Under the pieces are notes generated by a model that saw only the letters and a program-made list of their open reading frames with translations, was not told the origin of the DNA and made no database searches. This document shows, one piece after another, positions 20,617-31,646 of a stretch of 44,108 nucleotides of DNA. Origin of the DNA: Xanthobacteraceae bacterium (GTDB taxonomy: Bacteria; Pseudomonadota; Alphaproteobacteria; Rhizobiales; Xanthobacteraceae); the NCBI GenBank assembly GCA_030037885.1, contig JASHPU010000203.1, positions 1 through 44,108 on the forward strand. Direction: 5' to 3'. The stretch's first letter is position 1; the number at the start of each line of letters is the position of its first letter. The position numbers and the translations under genes were made by a program.

Positions 20617-20700
20617 ATGTTGGACGTCATCATGCTGGCGATCGGCTTTGTCTTCTTCGCCGCGTCGATCGCCTACGTTTATGCCTGCGATCAGCTTTGA
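20617..20700 (+). CDS. 27-aa single-span membrane peptide ahead of kdpF
   Basis: ATG 20617 has a GGAG site 7 nt upstream. It encodes MLDVIMLAIGFVFFAASIAY plus VYACDQL and stop, essentially one hydrophobic helix with a short polar C-terminus. It ends 10 bp before kdpF. Similar short peptides precede kdpF in Bradyrhizobium-like genomes as I recall, but they are usually not annotated. Likely co-translated with the Kdp pump; role unknown. Confidence 0.6.
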   Translation: MLDVIMLAIGFVFFAASIAYVYACDQL

Positions 20701-20710
20701 GGACACCGCC

Positions 20711-20803
20711 ATGATCATATTCGACTATTCGCTTGCCGGCCTCGTGACCGCAGGTCTCCTCATCTATCTGGTTTATGCGCTGCTCATGCCCGAGCGGCTG
20801 TGA
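20711..20803 (+). CDS. kdpF: Potassium-transporting ATPase subunit KdpF
   Basis: 30 aa, MIIFDYSLAGLVTAGLLIYL then VYALLMPERL. This is the typical KdpF helix ending in L.PE(R/K)(F/L). It stabilises the KdpABC complex in the inner membrane. A GAGGA lies 7 nt before the ATG; kdpA starts 12 bp after the stop. Confidence 0.9.
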   Translation: MIIFDYSLAGLVTAGLLIYLVYALLMPERL

Positions 20804-20815
20804 GGGATAAACGTC

Positions 20816-22528
20816 ATGACCGCCATCGGTTGGGCCCAGATCGCGATCTTTTGCGTCATCATCATTGCGATCACGCCGGTTCTCGGCGCCTACATGACGC
20901 GCGTGTTCGGCGGCGAGCGCACGTTCCTGTCGCCGATCCTGCGGCCGGTCGAGGCCGCAATCTACAAGCTCGGCGGCGTCGACGAGCGGCACGAGCAGCA
21001 TGCCGTGACCTATACGGTCGGCATGCTGCTGTTTCACGTCGGCGGCTTCCTGATCTTGTATGTCCTGATGCGCGTGCAGCAATGGCTGCCGTTCAACCCG
21101 GCCGGACAGCGCGCGGTGGCGCCCGACCTGTCGTTCAATACCGCAGTGAGCTTCGTCACCAACACCAACTGGCAAAACTACGGCGGCGAAAGCACGCTGT
21201 CCTACCTCGTGCAGATGCTCGGCCTGACGCATCAGAACTATCTGTCGGCGGCGACCGGCATCGTGCTGGCGATGGCGCTGATCCGTGGCTTCGCCCGGCA
21301 TTCGGTGCACACGGTCGGCAATTTCTGGGTCGATATCACCCGCTGCACCCTCTACATCCTCATCCCGATCTGCGTGCCCTACGCGCTGTTTCTGGTCTGG
21401 CAGGGCATGCCGCAGACGCTCGGCGCCTACGTCGATGCAACGACGCTGGAGGGCGCCAAAGAGACCATCGCGGTCGGCCCGGTGGCGTCGCAGGTCGCGA
21501 TCAAGATGCTTGGCACCAACGGCGGCGGCTTCTTCAACGCCAATGCCGCCCATCCATTCGAGAATCCTACCGCGCTGTCCAACTTCGTGCAGATGATTTC
21601 CATCTTTGCGCTCGGAGCGGGGCTGACCAATGTGTTCGGCCGCATGGTCGGCAATCAGAAGCAGGGCTGGGCCATTTTCGCCGCCATGGGCATTCTGTTC
21701 ATCGCCGGCGTGATCGTCTGCTACGCCGCGGAGGCGCATGGCAACGACGCGCTCAACGCGCTCGGCCTCAGCGGCGGCAACATGGAGGGCAAGGAAGTCC
21801 GCTTCGGCATCGTCGCCTCTTCGCTGTTCGCCGTCGTGACGACCGCCGCGTCCTGCGGAGCGGTCAACACGATGCATGATTCGCTCACCGCAATCGGCGG
21901 CATGGTTCCGCTCATCAACATGCAGCTCGGCGAGATCATTATCGGCGGCGTCGGCGCCGGCATGTACGGCATGCTGCTGTTCGTGATCATTGCGATCTTC
22001 GTCGCCGGCCTGATGGTAGGCCGCACCCCTGAATATGTCGGCAAAAAAATCGAGGCCAAAGAAGTCAAGATGGCGATGCTCGCCATTCTGGTTCTTCCGC
22101 TGATGTATCTTGGCTGGACGGCCGTCGCGATGCAGGTGCCCTCCGCCGTCGCCGCCATGGGCAATCCCGGACCGCATGGCTTTACCGAAGTGTTGTACGC
22201 CTACGTCTCGCAAACGGCGAACAACGGTTCGGCGTTCGCGGGACTTTCCGGCAACACGATGTTCTACAATCTTACCGGCGCCATCGCGATGCTCGTCGGT
22301 CGCTTCTGGATGATCATTCCGAAGATGGCCATCGCCGGTTCGCTCGCCGCCAAAAAGTCCATACCGCCATCCGCAGGCACTTTCCCGACGACCGGCGGCC
22401 TCTTTGTCGGCCTGCTCGTCGGCGTGATCGTCATCATCGGCGGCCTTACTTTCTTCCCGGCGCTGGCGCTCGGCCCGATCGTCGAGCAGCTCGCGCAAAA
22501 CGCCGGCACCTTGTTTGCATCGAATTAG
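20816..22528 (+). CDS. kdpA: Potassium-transporting ATPase K+-binding subunit KdpA
   Basis: 570-aa channel-like subunit related to SKT/Trk transporters. The four selectivity-filter-like segments are visible: [42 protein letters not shown] and [12 protein letters not shown]. There are about ten membrane helices. It takes up K+ from the periplasm and hands it to KdpB. Full family length with no disruption. Confidence 0.97.
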   Translation: MTAIGWAQIAIFCVIIIAITPVLGAYMTRVFGGERTFLSPILRPVEAAIYKLGGVDERHEQHAVTYTVGMLLFHVGGFLILYVLMRVQQWLPFNPAGQRAVAPDLSFNTAVSFVTNTNWQNYGGESTLSYLVQMLGLTHQNYLSAATGIVLAMALIRGFARHSVHTVGNFWVDITRCTLYILIPICVPYALFLVWQGMPQTLGAYVDATTLEGAKETIAVGPVASQVAIKMLGTNGGGFFNANAAHPFENPTALSNFVQMISIFALGAGLTNVFGRMVGNQKQGWAIFAAMGILFIAGVIVCYAAEAHGNDALNALGLSGGNMEGKEVRFGIVASSLFAVVTTAASCGAVNTMHDSLTAIGGMVPLINMQLGEIIIGGVGAGMYGMLLFVIIAIFVAGLMVGRTPEYVGKKIEAKEVKMAMLAILVLPLMYLGWTAVAMQVPSAVAAMGNPGPHGFTEVLYAYVSQTANNGSAFAGLSGNTMFYNLTGAIAMLVGRFWMIIPKMAIAGSLAAKKSIPPSAGTFPTTGGLFVGLLVGVIVIIGGLTFFPALALGPIVEQLAQNAGTLFASN

Positions 22529-22544
22529 GCTCGGAGCGACTGCG

Positions 22545-24662
<2,118 letters not shown>

Positions 24663-24675
24663 GGAGAACGACGTC

Positions 24676-25281
24676 ATGTTGCGCGAAATCCGTCCGGCGA
24701 TCGTCGTTCTGGTCGCGCTGACGCTGATCACCGGCCTGGTTTACCCGCTGGTGATGACCAGCATCGCCCAGGTCGCTTTCCCCTATCAGGCCAACGGCAG
24801 CATGATGGAGCATGACGGCAAGGCCGTCGGCTCGGCGCTGATCGGCCAGGATTTTGCAAGCGACAAATATTTCCATGGCCGGCCGTCGGCGACCACCGCG
24901 CCCGATCCCAAGGATCCGACCAAAGCCGTGCCGGCGCCGTACAATGCCGCCAATTCCGGCGGCTCCAATCTCGGCCCCTCCAACAAGGCGCTGGTCGATC
25001 GGGTCAAGAATGATCTCGCCAAGCTGCAAAAGGACAACCCCGGCACGCCGGTTCCGATCGATCTGGTGACGACATCGGCCAGCGGGCTTGATCCCGACAT
25101 TTCTCCCGCCGCCGCGTTGTTCCAGGTGCCGCGCGTCGCCAAGGCGCGCAACCTGCCCGAACAGCGCGTGCGCCGGCTGGTCGAAGACAATGCGGAAGGC
25201 CGTTTATTCGGATTGTTGGGCGAGCCGCGCGTCAACGTGCTCAAGCTTAATCTTGCGCTCGACCGGCTGAACGCGAGCTAG
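24676..25281 (+). CDS. kdpC: Potassium-transporting ATPase subunit KdpC
   Basis: 201 aa. One N-terminal membrane helix ([19 protein letters not shown]) is followed by a periplasmic domain with [48 protein letters not shown] and the C-terminal [16 protein letters not shown]. These are all KdpC hallmarks. GGAG precedes ATG 24676. The TAG stop (25279-25281) lies inside the outer border of the MITE-like element that follows. Confidence 0.96.
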   Translation: MLREIRPAIVVLVALTLITGLVYPLVMTSIAQVAFPYQANGSMMEHDGKAVGSALIGQDFASDKYFHGRPSATTAPDPKDPTKAVPAPYNAANSGGSNLGPSNKALVDRVKNDLAKLQKDNPGTPVPIDLVTTSASGLDPDISPAAALFQVPRVAKARNLPEQRVRRLVEDNAEGRLFGLLGEPRVNVLKLNLALDRLNAS

Positions 25282-25447
25282 AGCAAATTTCGATTGAATT
25301 GAATCGCGCCTTTCTACTCGTCATTGCCGGGCTTGACCCGGCAATCCATGCGGCGCTCTCGATTTGCGACCAGTCAGCATGGATGCGCGGGTCAAGCCCG
25401 CGCATGACGAAGGAAAGAGCGTTCAACCTGACCGGAATCTGCTCTAG
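25278..25447. mobile_element. MITE-like element (CTAGAGCA termini) between kdpC and kdpD
   Basis: About 170 bp. Left end CTAGAGCAAATTTCGA (25278-25293); right end, read inward on the other strand, CTAGAGCAGATTCCGG. These are terminal inverted repeats matching at 13 of 16 positions and bounded by TA, consistent with the TA target of IS630/mariner-type elements. Inside is a copy of the CGTCATTGCCGGGC ... CATGACGA double palindrome (25319-25410) also seen at 2451-2569. It has no coding capacity and fills most of the 203-bp kdpC-kdpD gap. Confidence 0.6.
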
Positions 25448-25484
25448 ACTGGCGGAGAGCCGGTCGACTTGATATTTTGTTGGA

Positions 25485-28208
25485 ATGGCCGATCAGCGGC
25501 GCGATTCCGAACAGCGTCCCTCGCCGGAAGCCTTGCTTGAAGCGGCGCGCCGGGAAGAGCGCCACGTCGGTCAATTGCGCATTTTCGTCGGCGCCGCGCC
25601 GGGCGTCGGCAAGACCTACGAGATGCTGCTGCAGGCGCAGGCGCGCAAGAAGGACGGCTACGACGTCGTCGTCGGCATCGTCGAGACCCACGGCCGCAAG
25701 GAAACCGAGGCGCTGCTCGCCGGCCTCGAAGTCATTGCGCGCCGCCGCCTCCCCTACAAGGGCCAATGGCTCGACGAGATGGACCTCGACGCCGTCATCG
25801 CCCGCCATCCGCAGATCGTTCTGGTCGACGAGCTCGCCCACAGCAACGTCGAAGGCAGCCGCCATCCGAAGCGCTATCTCGACGTCGAAGAGCTGATGAA
25901 CCGCGGCATCGACGTCTACACCACCGTCAACATCCAGCACATCGAGAGCCTCAACGACGTGGTCGCCCAGATCACCCACGTGCGCGTGCGCGAGACCGTG
26001 CCGGACGCCGTGTTCGACCGCGCCGACGCAGTCGAACTCGTTGATCTGACGCCCGACGACCTGATCGAGCGGCTCAAGGAAGGCAAAGTCTACGTGCCGC
26101 GCCAGGCCGAGCGCGCACTCGAGCACTTTTTTTCCCCGGCAAAGCTCACGGCGTTGCGCGAGCTGGCCTTGCGCCGCACCGCCGAACGGGTCGACGAGCA
26201 ATTGCTCAATGAGATGCAGACCCACGCCATCAGCGGCCCGTGGGCGGCGGGCGAACGCATCCTGGTCTGCATCAGCGAGGATCCGCGCTGCGCCGGACTC
26301 GTCCGCTATGCCAAACGGCTCGCCGATCGCTTGCATGGGCCGTGGGTCGCGCTCTACGTCGAGGGCCGGCGCAGCCTGCAACTGACCGAAGTCGAGCGCG
26401 ACCGCATCGCCGACACGCTGCGGCTCGTCGAATCGCTCGGCGGCGAAGCGATCACGTTGCCGGCCAGCGAGCGCAGCATCGCCGACGATGTCGTCGGCTA
26501 CGCCCAGGCCAACAACGTCACGCAAATCATCATCGGCAAGTCGACGCGCTCGCGGTGGTTCGAAATTTTGCATGGCTCGGTGGTCCACGACCTGGTGCGC
26601 CGGTCCGGCAACATCAGCGTCCACGTCATTGCCGGCGACATGATCGCCGGCGAGCCTATCCCGACCAAATCGGTTCGTACCGCCGAGCACGGCCGGATCT
26701 TCGACGTCAGGCCGTATGCCGCGGCGCTGCTCGCCGTGGCGGTCGCGCTCGCCTTTGCCGAGCTGATCAAGGCGTGGATCGGCGTCGGCAACGTCGATCT
26801 GGTGTTTCTGACCGCCGTGGTCGCAGTCGCAGTGCGCTACGGCTTGCGGCCGTCGCTGTTGGCGAGCTTGGCGTCGGCACTTGCCTACAATTTCTTTTTC
26901 CTGCCGCCGATCTATACCCTGACCATCGCTGATCCGGCCAATGTCGTCGCCTTCGGCTTCTTCACCCTGGTCGCCGTCATCGTCTCCGGCGTTACGGCAC
27001 GCGGCCGCACGCTGGCGGTGTCCGCGATGGACCGGGCGCGCACGACCGAGTCGCTCTATGCGTTCAGCCGCAAGCTCGCCGGCACGGCGACGCTTGATGA
27101 CGTGCTGTGGGCGACCGCCTATCAGACCGCGCTGATGCTCAAGGTGCGCGTGGTGCTGCTGTTGCCCGAGAGCGGCGGCATCGCGGTGAAGGCCGGCTAT
27201 CCGCCCGAGGACATCCTCGACAGCGCCGATCTCGCCGCCGCCAACTGGACCTGGCAAAACGACCGCACCGCCGGGCGCGGCTCCGAAACGCTGCCCGGCG
27301 CCAAACGCCTGTTCCTGCCGATGCATACCGGGCGCGGCGCCGTCGGCGTCATGGGCATCGACAGCGACAAGCCGGGCCCGCTGCTCACGCCCGATCAGCG
27401 CCGGCTGCTCGACGCGCTGTGCGATCAGGGCGCGCTGGCGATCGAGCGCGTCAAGCTGGTCGAAGAGATGGACCGCGTCGAACGCGCCGCCGAGACCGAG
27501 CGGTTGCGCTCGGCGCTGCTCACCTCGATCTCGCACGACCTGAAGACGCCGCTTGCCGCCGTGCTCGGCGCGGCCGGCACGCTGCGCGACTATTCCGAAA
27601 AACTTTCCGCGGGCGAGCGAGCGGAGCTGTTGGCAACGATTATCGAGGAATCCGAGCGGCTCAATCGTTTCATCGCCAACCTGCTCGACATGACCAAGCT
27701 CGAATCCGGTGCGATTGCGCCGAACGTCGCCTTGCATGATGTTTCCGAAATCGTCGGCAGCGCGTTGCGCCGGGCCGGCCGCATTCTGGGGCGGCACAGG
27801 GTCGAGCTTGAACTCGCGCCGGATTTGCCGATGCTGGAACTGGACGCCGTGCTGTTCGAACAGGTCTTGTTCAATCTTCTCGACAACGCCGCCAAGTACG
27901 CGCCGCCGGAAACGACGGTGCGTATCCAGGCATGGCGTGACTCCGATTCCGTCTACCTGCGCGTGCTCGACGAGGGCGGCGGCATTCCGGCCCAAGACCT
28001 CGACCACATCTTCGATAAATTCTACCGCGCGCAAAAAGCCGACCAGGTCCGCGCCGGCACCGGGCTCGGCCTTGCCATTTCGCGCGGCTTCGTCGAGGCG
28101 ATGCACGGCACGATCATCGCGGCAAACCGCACCGATCGCTCGGGCGCCGCCTTCACCATCCGGCTGCCGATCCCGCGCCAAGGCCAGCGTCTGGAAGCGG
28201 CCGCATGA
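25485..28208 (+). CDS. kdpD: Potassium sensor histidine kinase KdpD
   Basis: 907 aa. The KdpD-specific ATP-binding domain has Walker A GAAPGVGKT (36-44) and a Walker-B-like VLVDELAHSN. A universal-stress-like domain follows at ~250-375. Four closely spaced TM helices (about 400-505) span the membrane, with a GAF-like region at ~535-655. HisKA has His684 (SISHDLKTPL), and the HATPase has N box (LLDNAAKYAPP), DEGGGIP and GTGLGLAISRG. It senses K+ limitation and turgor and controls KdpE. The ATG at 25485 lies 37 bp after the MITE-like element, so any kdpC-kdpD co-transcription must pass through that palindrome. Confidence 0.96.
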   Translation: MADQRRDSEQRPSPEALLEAARREERHVGQLRIFVGAAPGVGKTYEMLLQAQARKKDGYDVVVGIVETHGRKETEALLAGLEVIARRRLPYKGQWLDEMDLDAVIARHPQIVLVDELAHSNVEGSRHPKRYLDVEELMNRGIDVYTTVNIQHIESLNDVVAQITHVRVRETVPDAVFDRADAVELVDLTPDDLIERLKEGKVYVPRQAERALEHFFSPAKLTALRELALRRTAERVDEQLLNEMQTHAISGPWAAGERILVCISEDPRCAGLVRYAKRLADRLHGPWVALYVEGRRSLQLTEVERDRIADTLRLVESLGGEAITLPASERSIADDVVGYAQANNVTQIIIGKSTRSRWFEILHGSVVHDLVRRSGNISVHVIAGDMIAGEPIPTKSVRTAEHGRIFDVRPYAAALLAVAVALAFAELIKAWIGVGNVDLVFLTAVVAVAVRYGLRPSLLASLASALAYNFFFLPPIYTLTIADPANVVAFGFFTLVAVIVSGVTARGRTLAVSAMDRARTTESLYAFSRKLAGTATLDDVLWATAYQTALMLKVRVVLLLPESGGIAVKAGYPPEDILDSADLAAANWTWQNDRTAGRGSETLPGAKRLFLPMHTGRGAVGVMGIDSDKPGPLLTPDQRRLLDALCDQGALAIERVKLVEEMDRVERAAETERLRSALLTSISHDLKTPLAAVLGAAGTLRDYSEKLSAGERAELLATIIEESERLNRFIANLLDMTKLESGAIAPNVALHDVSEIVGSALRRAGRILGRHRVELELAPDLPMLELDAVLFEQVLFNLLDNAAKYAPPETTVRIQAWRDSDSVYLRVLDEGGGIPAQDLDHIFDKFYRAQKADQVRAGTGLGLAISRGFVEAMHGTIIAANRTDRSGAAFTIRLPIPRQGQRLEAAA

Positions 28209-28894
28209 ACGCGGCTCCGCTTCGTGTCCTGGTGGTCGATGACGAACCGCCGATCCGCAAGCTTTTGCGCACGGGACTGGCGGCGCACGGCTATCACGTC
28301 CTGGAAGCGCCCAATGGCAAGGCGGCGCTCGAACAGCTCGGAGCATCGCCCAACCTCGTCATTCTCGATCTCGGCCTGCCCGATATGCAGGGTCACGAAC
28401 TGCTCAAGGCCATCCGCAGCCGCAATGACAGTGTTCCGATCGTCATTCTGTCGAGCCGCGACGACGAAGCCGGCAAGGTGCGGGCGCTGGATTTGGGCGC
28501 CGACGATTACGTCACCAAGCCGTTCGGTATGGACGAGCTGTTGGCGCGCATGCGGGCGGCGCTACGCCATCAGCTGCAGGTTCACGGCGAACGGCCGGTA
28601 TTCCGGGTCGGCGAACTGAGCATCGACCTCGTGCGCCGCATCGTCAAAGTCGGCGACCGCGAGGTCAAGCTGTCGCCGAAGGAATACGACCTCCTGCGCG
28701 TGCTGGCGCAGCACGCCGGCAAGGTGCTGACGCACAAGTTTTTGCTGCACGCGCTGTGGGACGATTTGACCGACGCCCAATATCTGCGCGTCTATGTCCG
28801 GCAGTTGCGGCAAAAAATCGAAGCCGAGCCGGAGCGGCCGCAATATATTCTCACCGAGACCGGAATAGGCTACCGGCTGCGCGCGCCTGAGTGA
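28205..28894 (+). CDS. kdpE: Transcriptional response regulator KdpE
   Basis: 229-aa OmpR-family regulator. The receiver has acidic D12/D13, phosphoacceptor D55 (LVILDLGLPD) and Lys in DDYVTKPFG. The C-terminal winged helix lies at ~130-225 (VKLSPKEYDLLRVLAQHAGKV ... YLRVYVRQLRQKIE ... ILTETGIGYRL). Its ATG overlaps the kdpD stop as ATGA. It activates kdpFABC on phosphorylation by KdpD. Confidence 0.97.
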   Translation: MNAAPLRVLVVDDEPPIRKLLRTGLAAHGYHVLEAPNGKAALEQLGASPNLVILDLGLPDMQGHELLKAIRSRNDSVPIVILSSRDDEAGKVRALDLGADDYVTKPFGMDELLARMRAALRHQLQVHGERPVFRVGELSIDLVRRIVKVGDREVKLSPKEYDLLRVLAQHAGKVLTHKFLLHALWDDLTDAQYLRVYVRQLRQKIEAEPERPQYILTETGIGYRLRAPE

Positions 28895-28900
28895 AAGTGC

Positions 28901-29093
28901 TCGTCATTGCGGGGAGCCAACGGGTTCGGCCCGCAGTGGCCGGCCCGATGCCAGGCTCAGCGACGAAGCAATTCAGCGCGGTGCCCGTCGCACTGGATTG
29001 CTTCGCTTCCGCCTTCGCGCTGCGCGTTTCGGCGTGACTCAAACCGCGCCGTAGCTCGCGCAGCGAGCGTAGGCGGGTCGCTCGCAATGACGA
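28901..29093. repeat. Dispersed repeat TCGTCATTGCG ... CGCAATGACGA
   Basis: Inverted ends TCGTCATTGCG (28901-28911) and CGCAATGACGA (29083-29093). An inner inverted pair, CGAAGCAAT (28964-28972) and ATTGCTTCG (28997-29005), lies within. It sits immediately after kdpE and may terminate or stabilise that transcript. Typical of Bradyrhizobium-like intergenic repeats. Confidence 0.75.
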
Positions 29094-29128
29094 GAGAACA
29101 GTTTGACCCAATCAGATGGAATCTTGGC

Positions 29129-29248
29129 ATGGCCGACGACCTCGTTCTCTATGCCCGCTATTGGCAGCGGCTCAGCGCGCGCCCGGCATGCGTGCGCGCC
29201 AAGGAGCTCGACGACGCGTTACTGCCGCCGCGGCAACCGAAGCGCTGA
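29129..29248 (+). pseudogene. Possible C-terminal remnant of a glutathione S-transferase
   Basis: 39 codons from ATG 29129. The peptide YARYWQRLSARPACVRAKEL resembles the last helix of GST-family proteins ('Y..RL.ARPA..RA'). No N-terminal thioredoxin fold precedes it; the upstream sequence is the repeat element. Best read as a gene fragment; a chance match is possible. Confidence 0.3.
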
Positions 29249-29314
29249 AGGCAAACCACGTATCCACACCGTTCCTTGTAAGCCGGTGCGCCAGCCGGTA
29301 AGCTTTTTTGAGCA

Positions 29315-30799
29315 GTGGATCGGGGCTGTGGCGTGCATGTAGCGGGGGCTCCAAGTGTGCGCGGGGTACGGCGGCCGCGAGCGCGGGGCCGGCGCTCGGC
29401 GGCGGCGGTTGCATTGTGCCTCGCCGTTATGGCCATCATTGCCGCCCGGCGGCCCGCTGCCGCCGAGACGATCGAAAGCGCCCTCGCCAAGGCCTACCAG
29501 AACAATCCACAGCTCAACGCCCAGCGCGCCATCGTGCGCCAGACCGACGAAGGCGTACCGCAGGCGCTGTCGGGTTATCGGCCGAACATCGCCGCCAACG
29601 CGTCGATCGGCCGGCAATACACCGACATCACGGAAACCATTCCCGCGGCGCCACCACTTCTGCCTACCGGCGCCACGTTGTCGGCGAAGGGTTTGAGCAC
29701 GCCGGAAACGGCCGGGCTCACCGGCACGCAGACGCTGTTCAACGGCGGACAGACCGGCAACAAGGTACGGGCGGCGGAGAGCCAGGTCTCGGCGGCGCGC
29801 GAGACCCTGCGCGTGATGGAAGAGTCGGTGCTGCTGTCGGCGGCGACGATCTACATGGACATGTCGCGCGATACCGCCAATCTGAAGGTGCAGCAGAACA
29901 ATGTCCGCGTGCTGGAGCGCACGCTGACCGATACGCGCAACCGCTTTAACGCCGGCCAGGTCACCGACACCGATGTCGCCCAGGCCGAGGCGCAACTGGC
30001 CGCCGGCCAAGCCACGCTGCACGCCGCGGAGTCCCAGCTGATGACGACACGCGCCAATTACCGGCGCATCATCGGTGTCGAGCCGGTAAACCTCGCTGCC
30101 GCCGCGCCGGTGGATCACCTCGCGCCGATCAATCTCAACGCCGCGGTCGCAGTCGGAATAGCCCAGAACCCGTCGGTTACGGCTGCGCTGTACGGCGTCG
30201 ACGTGGCGCAGCTGCAGGTCAAGATCGCCGAAGGCGCGCTGTGGCCGTCGCTGACCGGGCAGTACAGCATTCAGGAGCAGCGCGACCCGCAGTTCCTCAC
30301 GCCGAAACTGTTCACCAATACGGTGATGCTGAACCTGTCGGTGCCGATTTATCAAGGCGGCGCGGAATATTCGGCGATCCGGCTCGACAAGGAAACCCTC
30401 GACCAGCAGCGCCTTAACGTCGATCAGGTGCGCGACCAAGTGCGCGCCAACGTAGTCGAGGCCTGGGGTCAACTGCAGGCCGCCAAGGCGCAGGTCGAGG
30501 CCGCCGAACGCCAGAACGTCGCCGCCGCCCGCGCGCTCACCGGCGTGCGCAACGAGGCGATGGCCGGCCAGCGCACCACCCAGGACGTGCTCAATGCCGA
30601 GCAGGTTCTGGTCAATGCGCGGCAGAGCCTGATCGTCGCGCAGCACGATCGCGTCGTCGCTTCGTACAGCCTGCTCTCCGCGGTTGGCCGGCTATCAGCC
30701 CAGCAATTGAAGCTGCCGGTCACGATCTACGATCCGGAGGTACATTACCATCAGGTCCGCGACAGTTGGTTCGGTCTGCGCACGCCGAGCGGGCAGTGA
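29315..30799 (+). CDS. TolC-family outer-membrane channel protein
   Basis: 494 aa from GTG 29315; GTG 29333 is an alternative start. A signal peptide is visible (AAAVALCLAVMAIIAARRPAAA, cleavage after AAA). Mature start ETIESALAKAYQNNPQLNAQ is the TolC hallmark. Two OEP repeats follow, with QTLFNGGQTGNKVRAAESQV (first) and LSVPIYQGGAEYSAIRLDKE (second) at the equivalent positions. It lacks the lipobox of the NodT-type protein at 17892 and belongs to the TolC/BepC branch used by type I secretion and multidrug pumps. No inner-membrane partner is adjacent, as is usual for tolC. Confidence 0.93.
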   Translation: MDRGCGVHVAGAPSVRGVRRPRARGRRSAAAVALCLAVMAIIAARRPAAAETIESALAKAYQNNPQLNAQRAIVRQTDEGVPQALSGYRPNIAANASIGRQYTDITETIPAAPPLLPTGATLSAKGLSTPETAGLTGTQTLFNGGQTGNKVRAAESQVSAARETLRVMEESVLLSAATIYMDMSRDTANLKVQQNNVRVLERTLTDTRNRFNAGQVTDTDVAQAEAQLAAGQATLHAAESQLMTTRANYRRIIGVEPVNLAAAAPVDHLAPINLNAAVAVGIAQNPSVTAALYGVDVAQLQVKIAEGALWPSLTGQYSIQEQRDPQFLTPKLFTNTVMLNLSVPIYQGGAEYSAIRLDKETLDQQRLNVDQVRDQVRANVVEAWGQLQAAKAQVEAAERQNVAAARALTGVRNEAMAGQRTTQDVLNAEQVLVNARQSLIVAQHDRVVASYSLLSAVGRLSAQQLKLPVTIYDPEVHYHQVRDSWFGLRTPSGQ

Positions 30800-30995
30800 G
30801 AAATCGGGCGCTCGATTGCAGCAACAAATGTGGCGGCTTGGCGTTCACAACGCCCCTCCCCTCGCCGGCAGCACTGACCGGCTTCTTGCTTTTGCGCGCG
30901 GCGCCCGGCAAATACGAGCCCCACCTTTATGGCGCGCTCACGTGCCGCTCAAGCGATGCGCGCCGCGCAGCGAAGTCCGACGGGAGGAGCCGACG

Positions 30996-31550
30996 ATGGA
31001 ATTGAAATCGACGCGCCGGATCGTGACCGGCCACGATGCTTCGGGCAAGGCGGTAGCGTTGTTCGACGCGATCGTGCCGGCCAAGCAGCGCAACCCGGGC
31101 GGCAACGGCATGACCTTGCTGTGGGTGACGAGCGAATTTCCGGTCGATATGACGTCGCCGGCCGACCGCGCGCAGACACAAGTCGGCGTGCCGCCGCCGG
31201 CGAACGGCACGATTTTTCGCATCGTCGACTTCGCGCCGGTGACGAGCGGTGCAGCGCCCGTCGATCATCACCAGATTCTGCTGTCCATGGGCATCGATCC
31301 GGCAACGCAAGGCTATGGGCGCCACGCCAACACCCATAGGACGCGCACGGTCGACTATGCCCTTGTGCTCGAGGGCGAGATCGACATGCTGCTCGACGAC
31401 AGCGAAATGCACGTCGAGGCAGGCGACGTGCTGGTGCAGCAAGGCACCAATCACGCTTGGGTCAACAACGGCACGCAGCCATGCCGCATCGCCTTCATCC
31501 TGATCGACGCCAAGACACCGCCGGCATGGCAGAAAGGCTGGAAGCCGTAA
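30996..31550 (+). CDS. Cupin-domain protein
   Basis: 184 aa from ATG 30996, preceded by a strong GGGAGGAG. A single cupin barrel occupies the C-terminal half: HRTRTVDYALVLEGEIDMLL is the G(X)5HXH(X)3,4E(X)6G-like region in relaxed form, then HVEAGDVLVQQGTNHAWVN. The N-terminal half is less typical. Similar small cupins occur beside dioxygenase or isomerase genes, but none is adjacent here. Catalytic role and ligand unknown. The 30800-30995 gap shows nothing else. Confidence 0.82.
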   Translation: MELKSTRRIVTGHDASGKAVALFDAIVPAKQRNPGGNGMTLLWVTSEFPVDMTSPADRAQTQVGVPPPANGTIFRIVDFAPVTSGAAPVDHHQILLSMGIDPATQGYGRHANTHRTRTVDYALVLEGEIDMLLDDSEMHVEAGDVLVQQGTNHAWVNNGTQPCRIAFILIDAKTPPAWQKGWKP

Positions 31551-31559
31551 GGCGGTAGG

Positions 31560-31643
31560 CAGAAATCAGAAGCCAGAAACCAGAAAATCAGATGCTTCTG
31601 GCTTCTGGCTTCTGGCTTCTGGTTTCTGACTTCTGGCTTCTGG
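31560..31643. repeat. Heptad tandem repeat (CTTCTGG) with inverted partner arm
   Basis: Seven 7-bp units at 31595-31643: four exact CTTCTGG, one TTTCTGA, two more CTTCTGG. The preceding arm 31560-31591 carries the complementary motif (AGAAGCC, AGAAACC, AGAAAAT), so the whole can fold into a long imperfect hairpin. It occupies nearly all of the 96 bp between the convergent cupin and HWE-kinase genes. Confidence 0.85.
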
Positions 31644-31646
31644 CGG

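Noticed and set aside
25392-28346. 984-codon open frame antisense to kdpD
   Set aside because: GC-rich third positions keep the opposite strand open; its translation is Asp/Arg/Gln/His-rich low complexity with no family motif, while the sense frame has full KdpD motifs.
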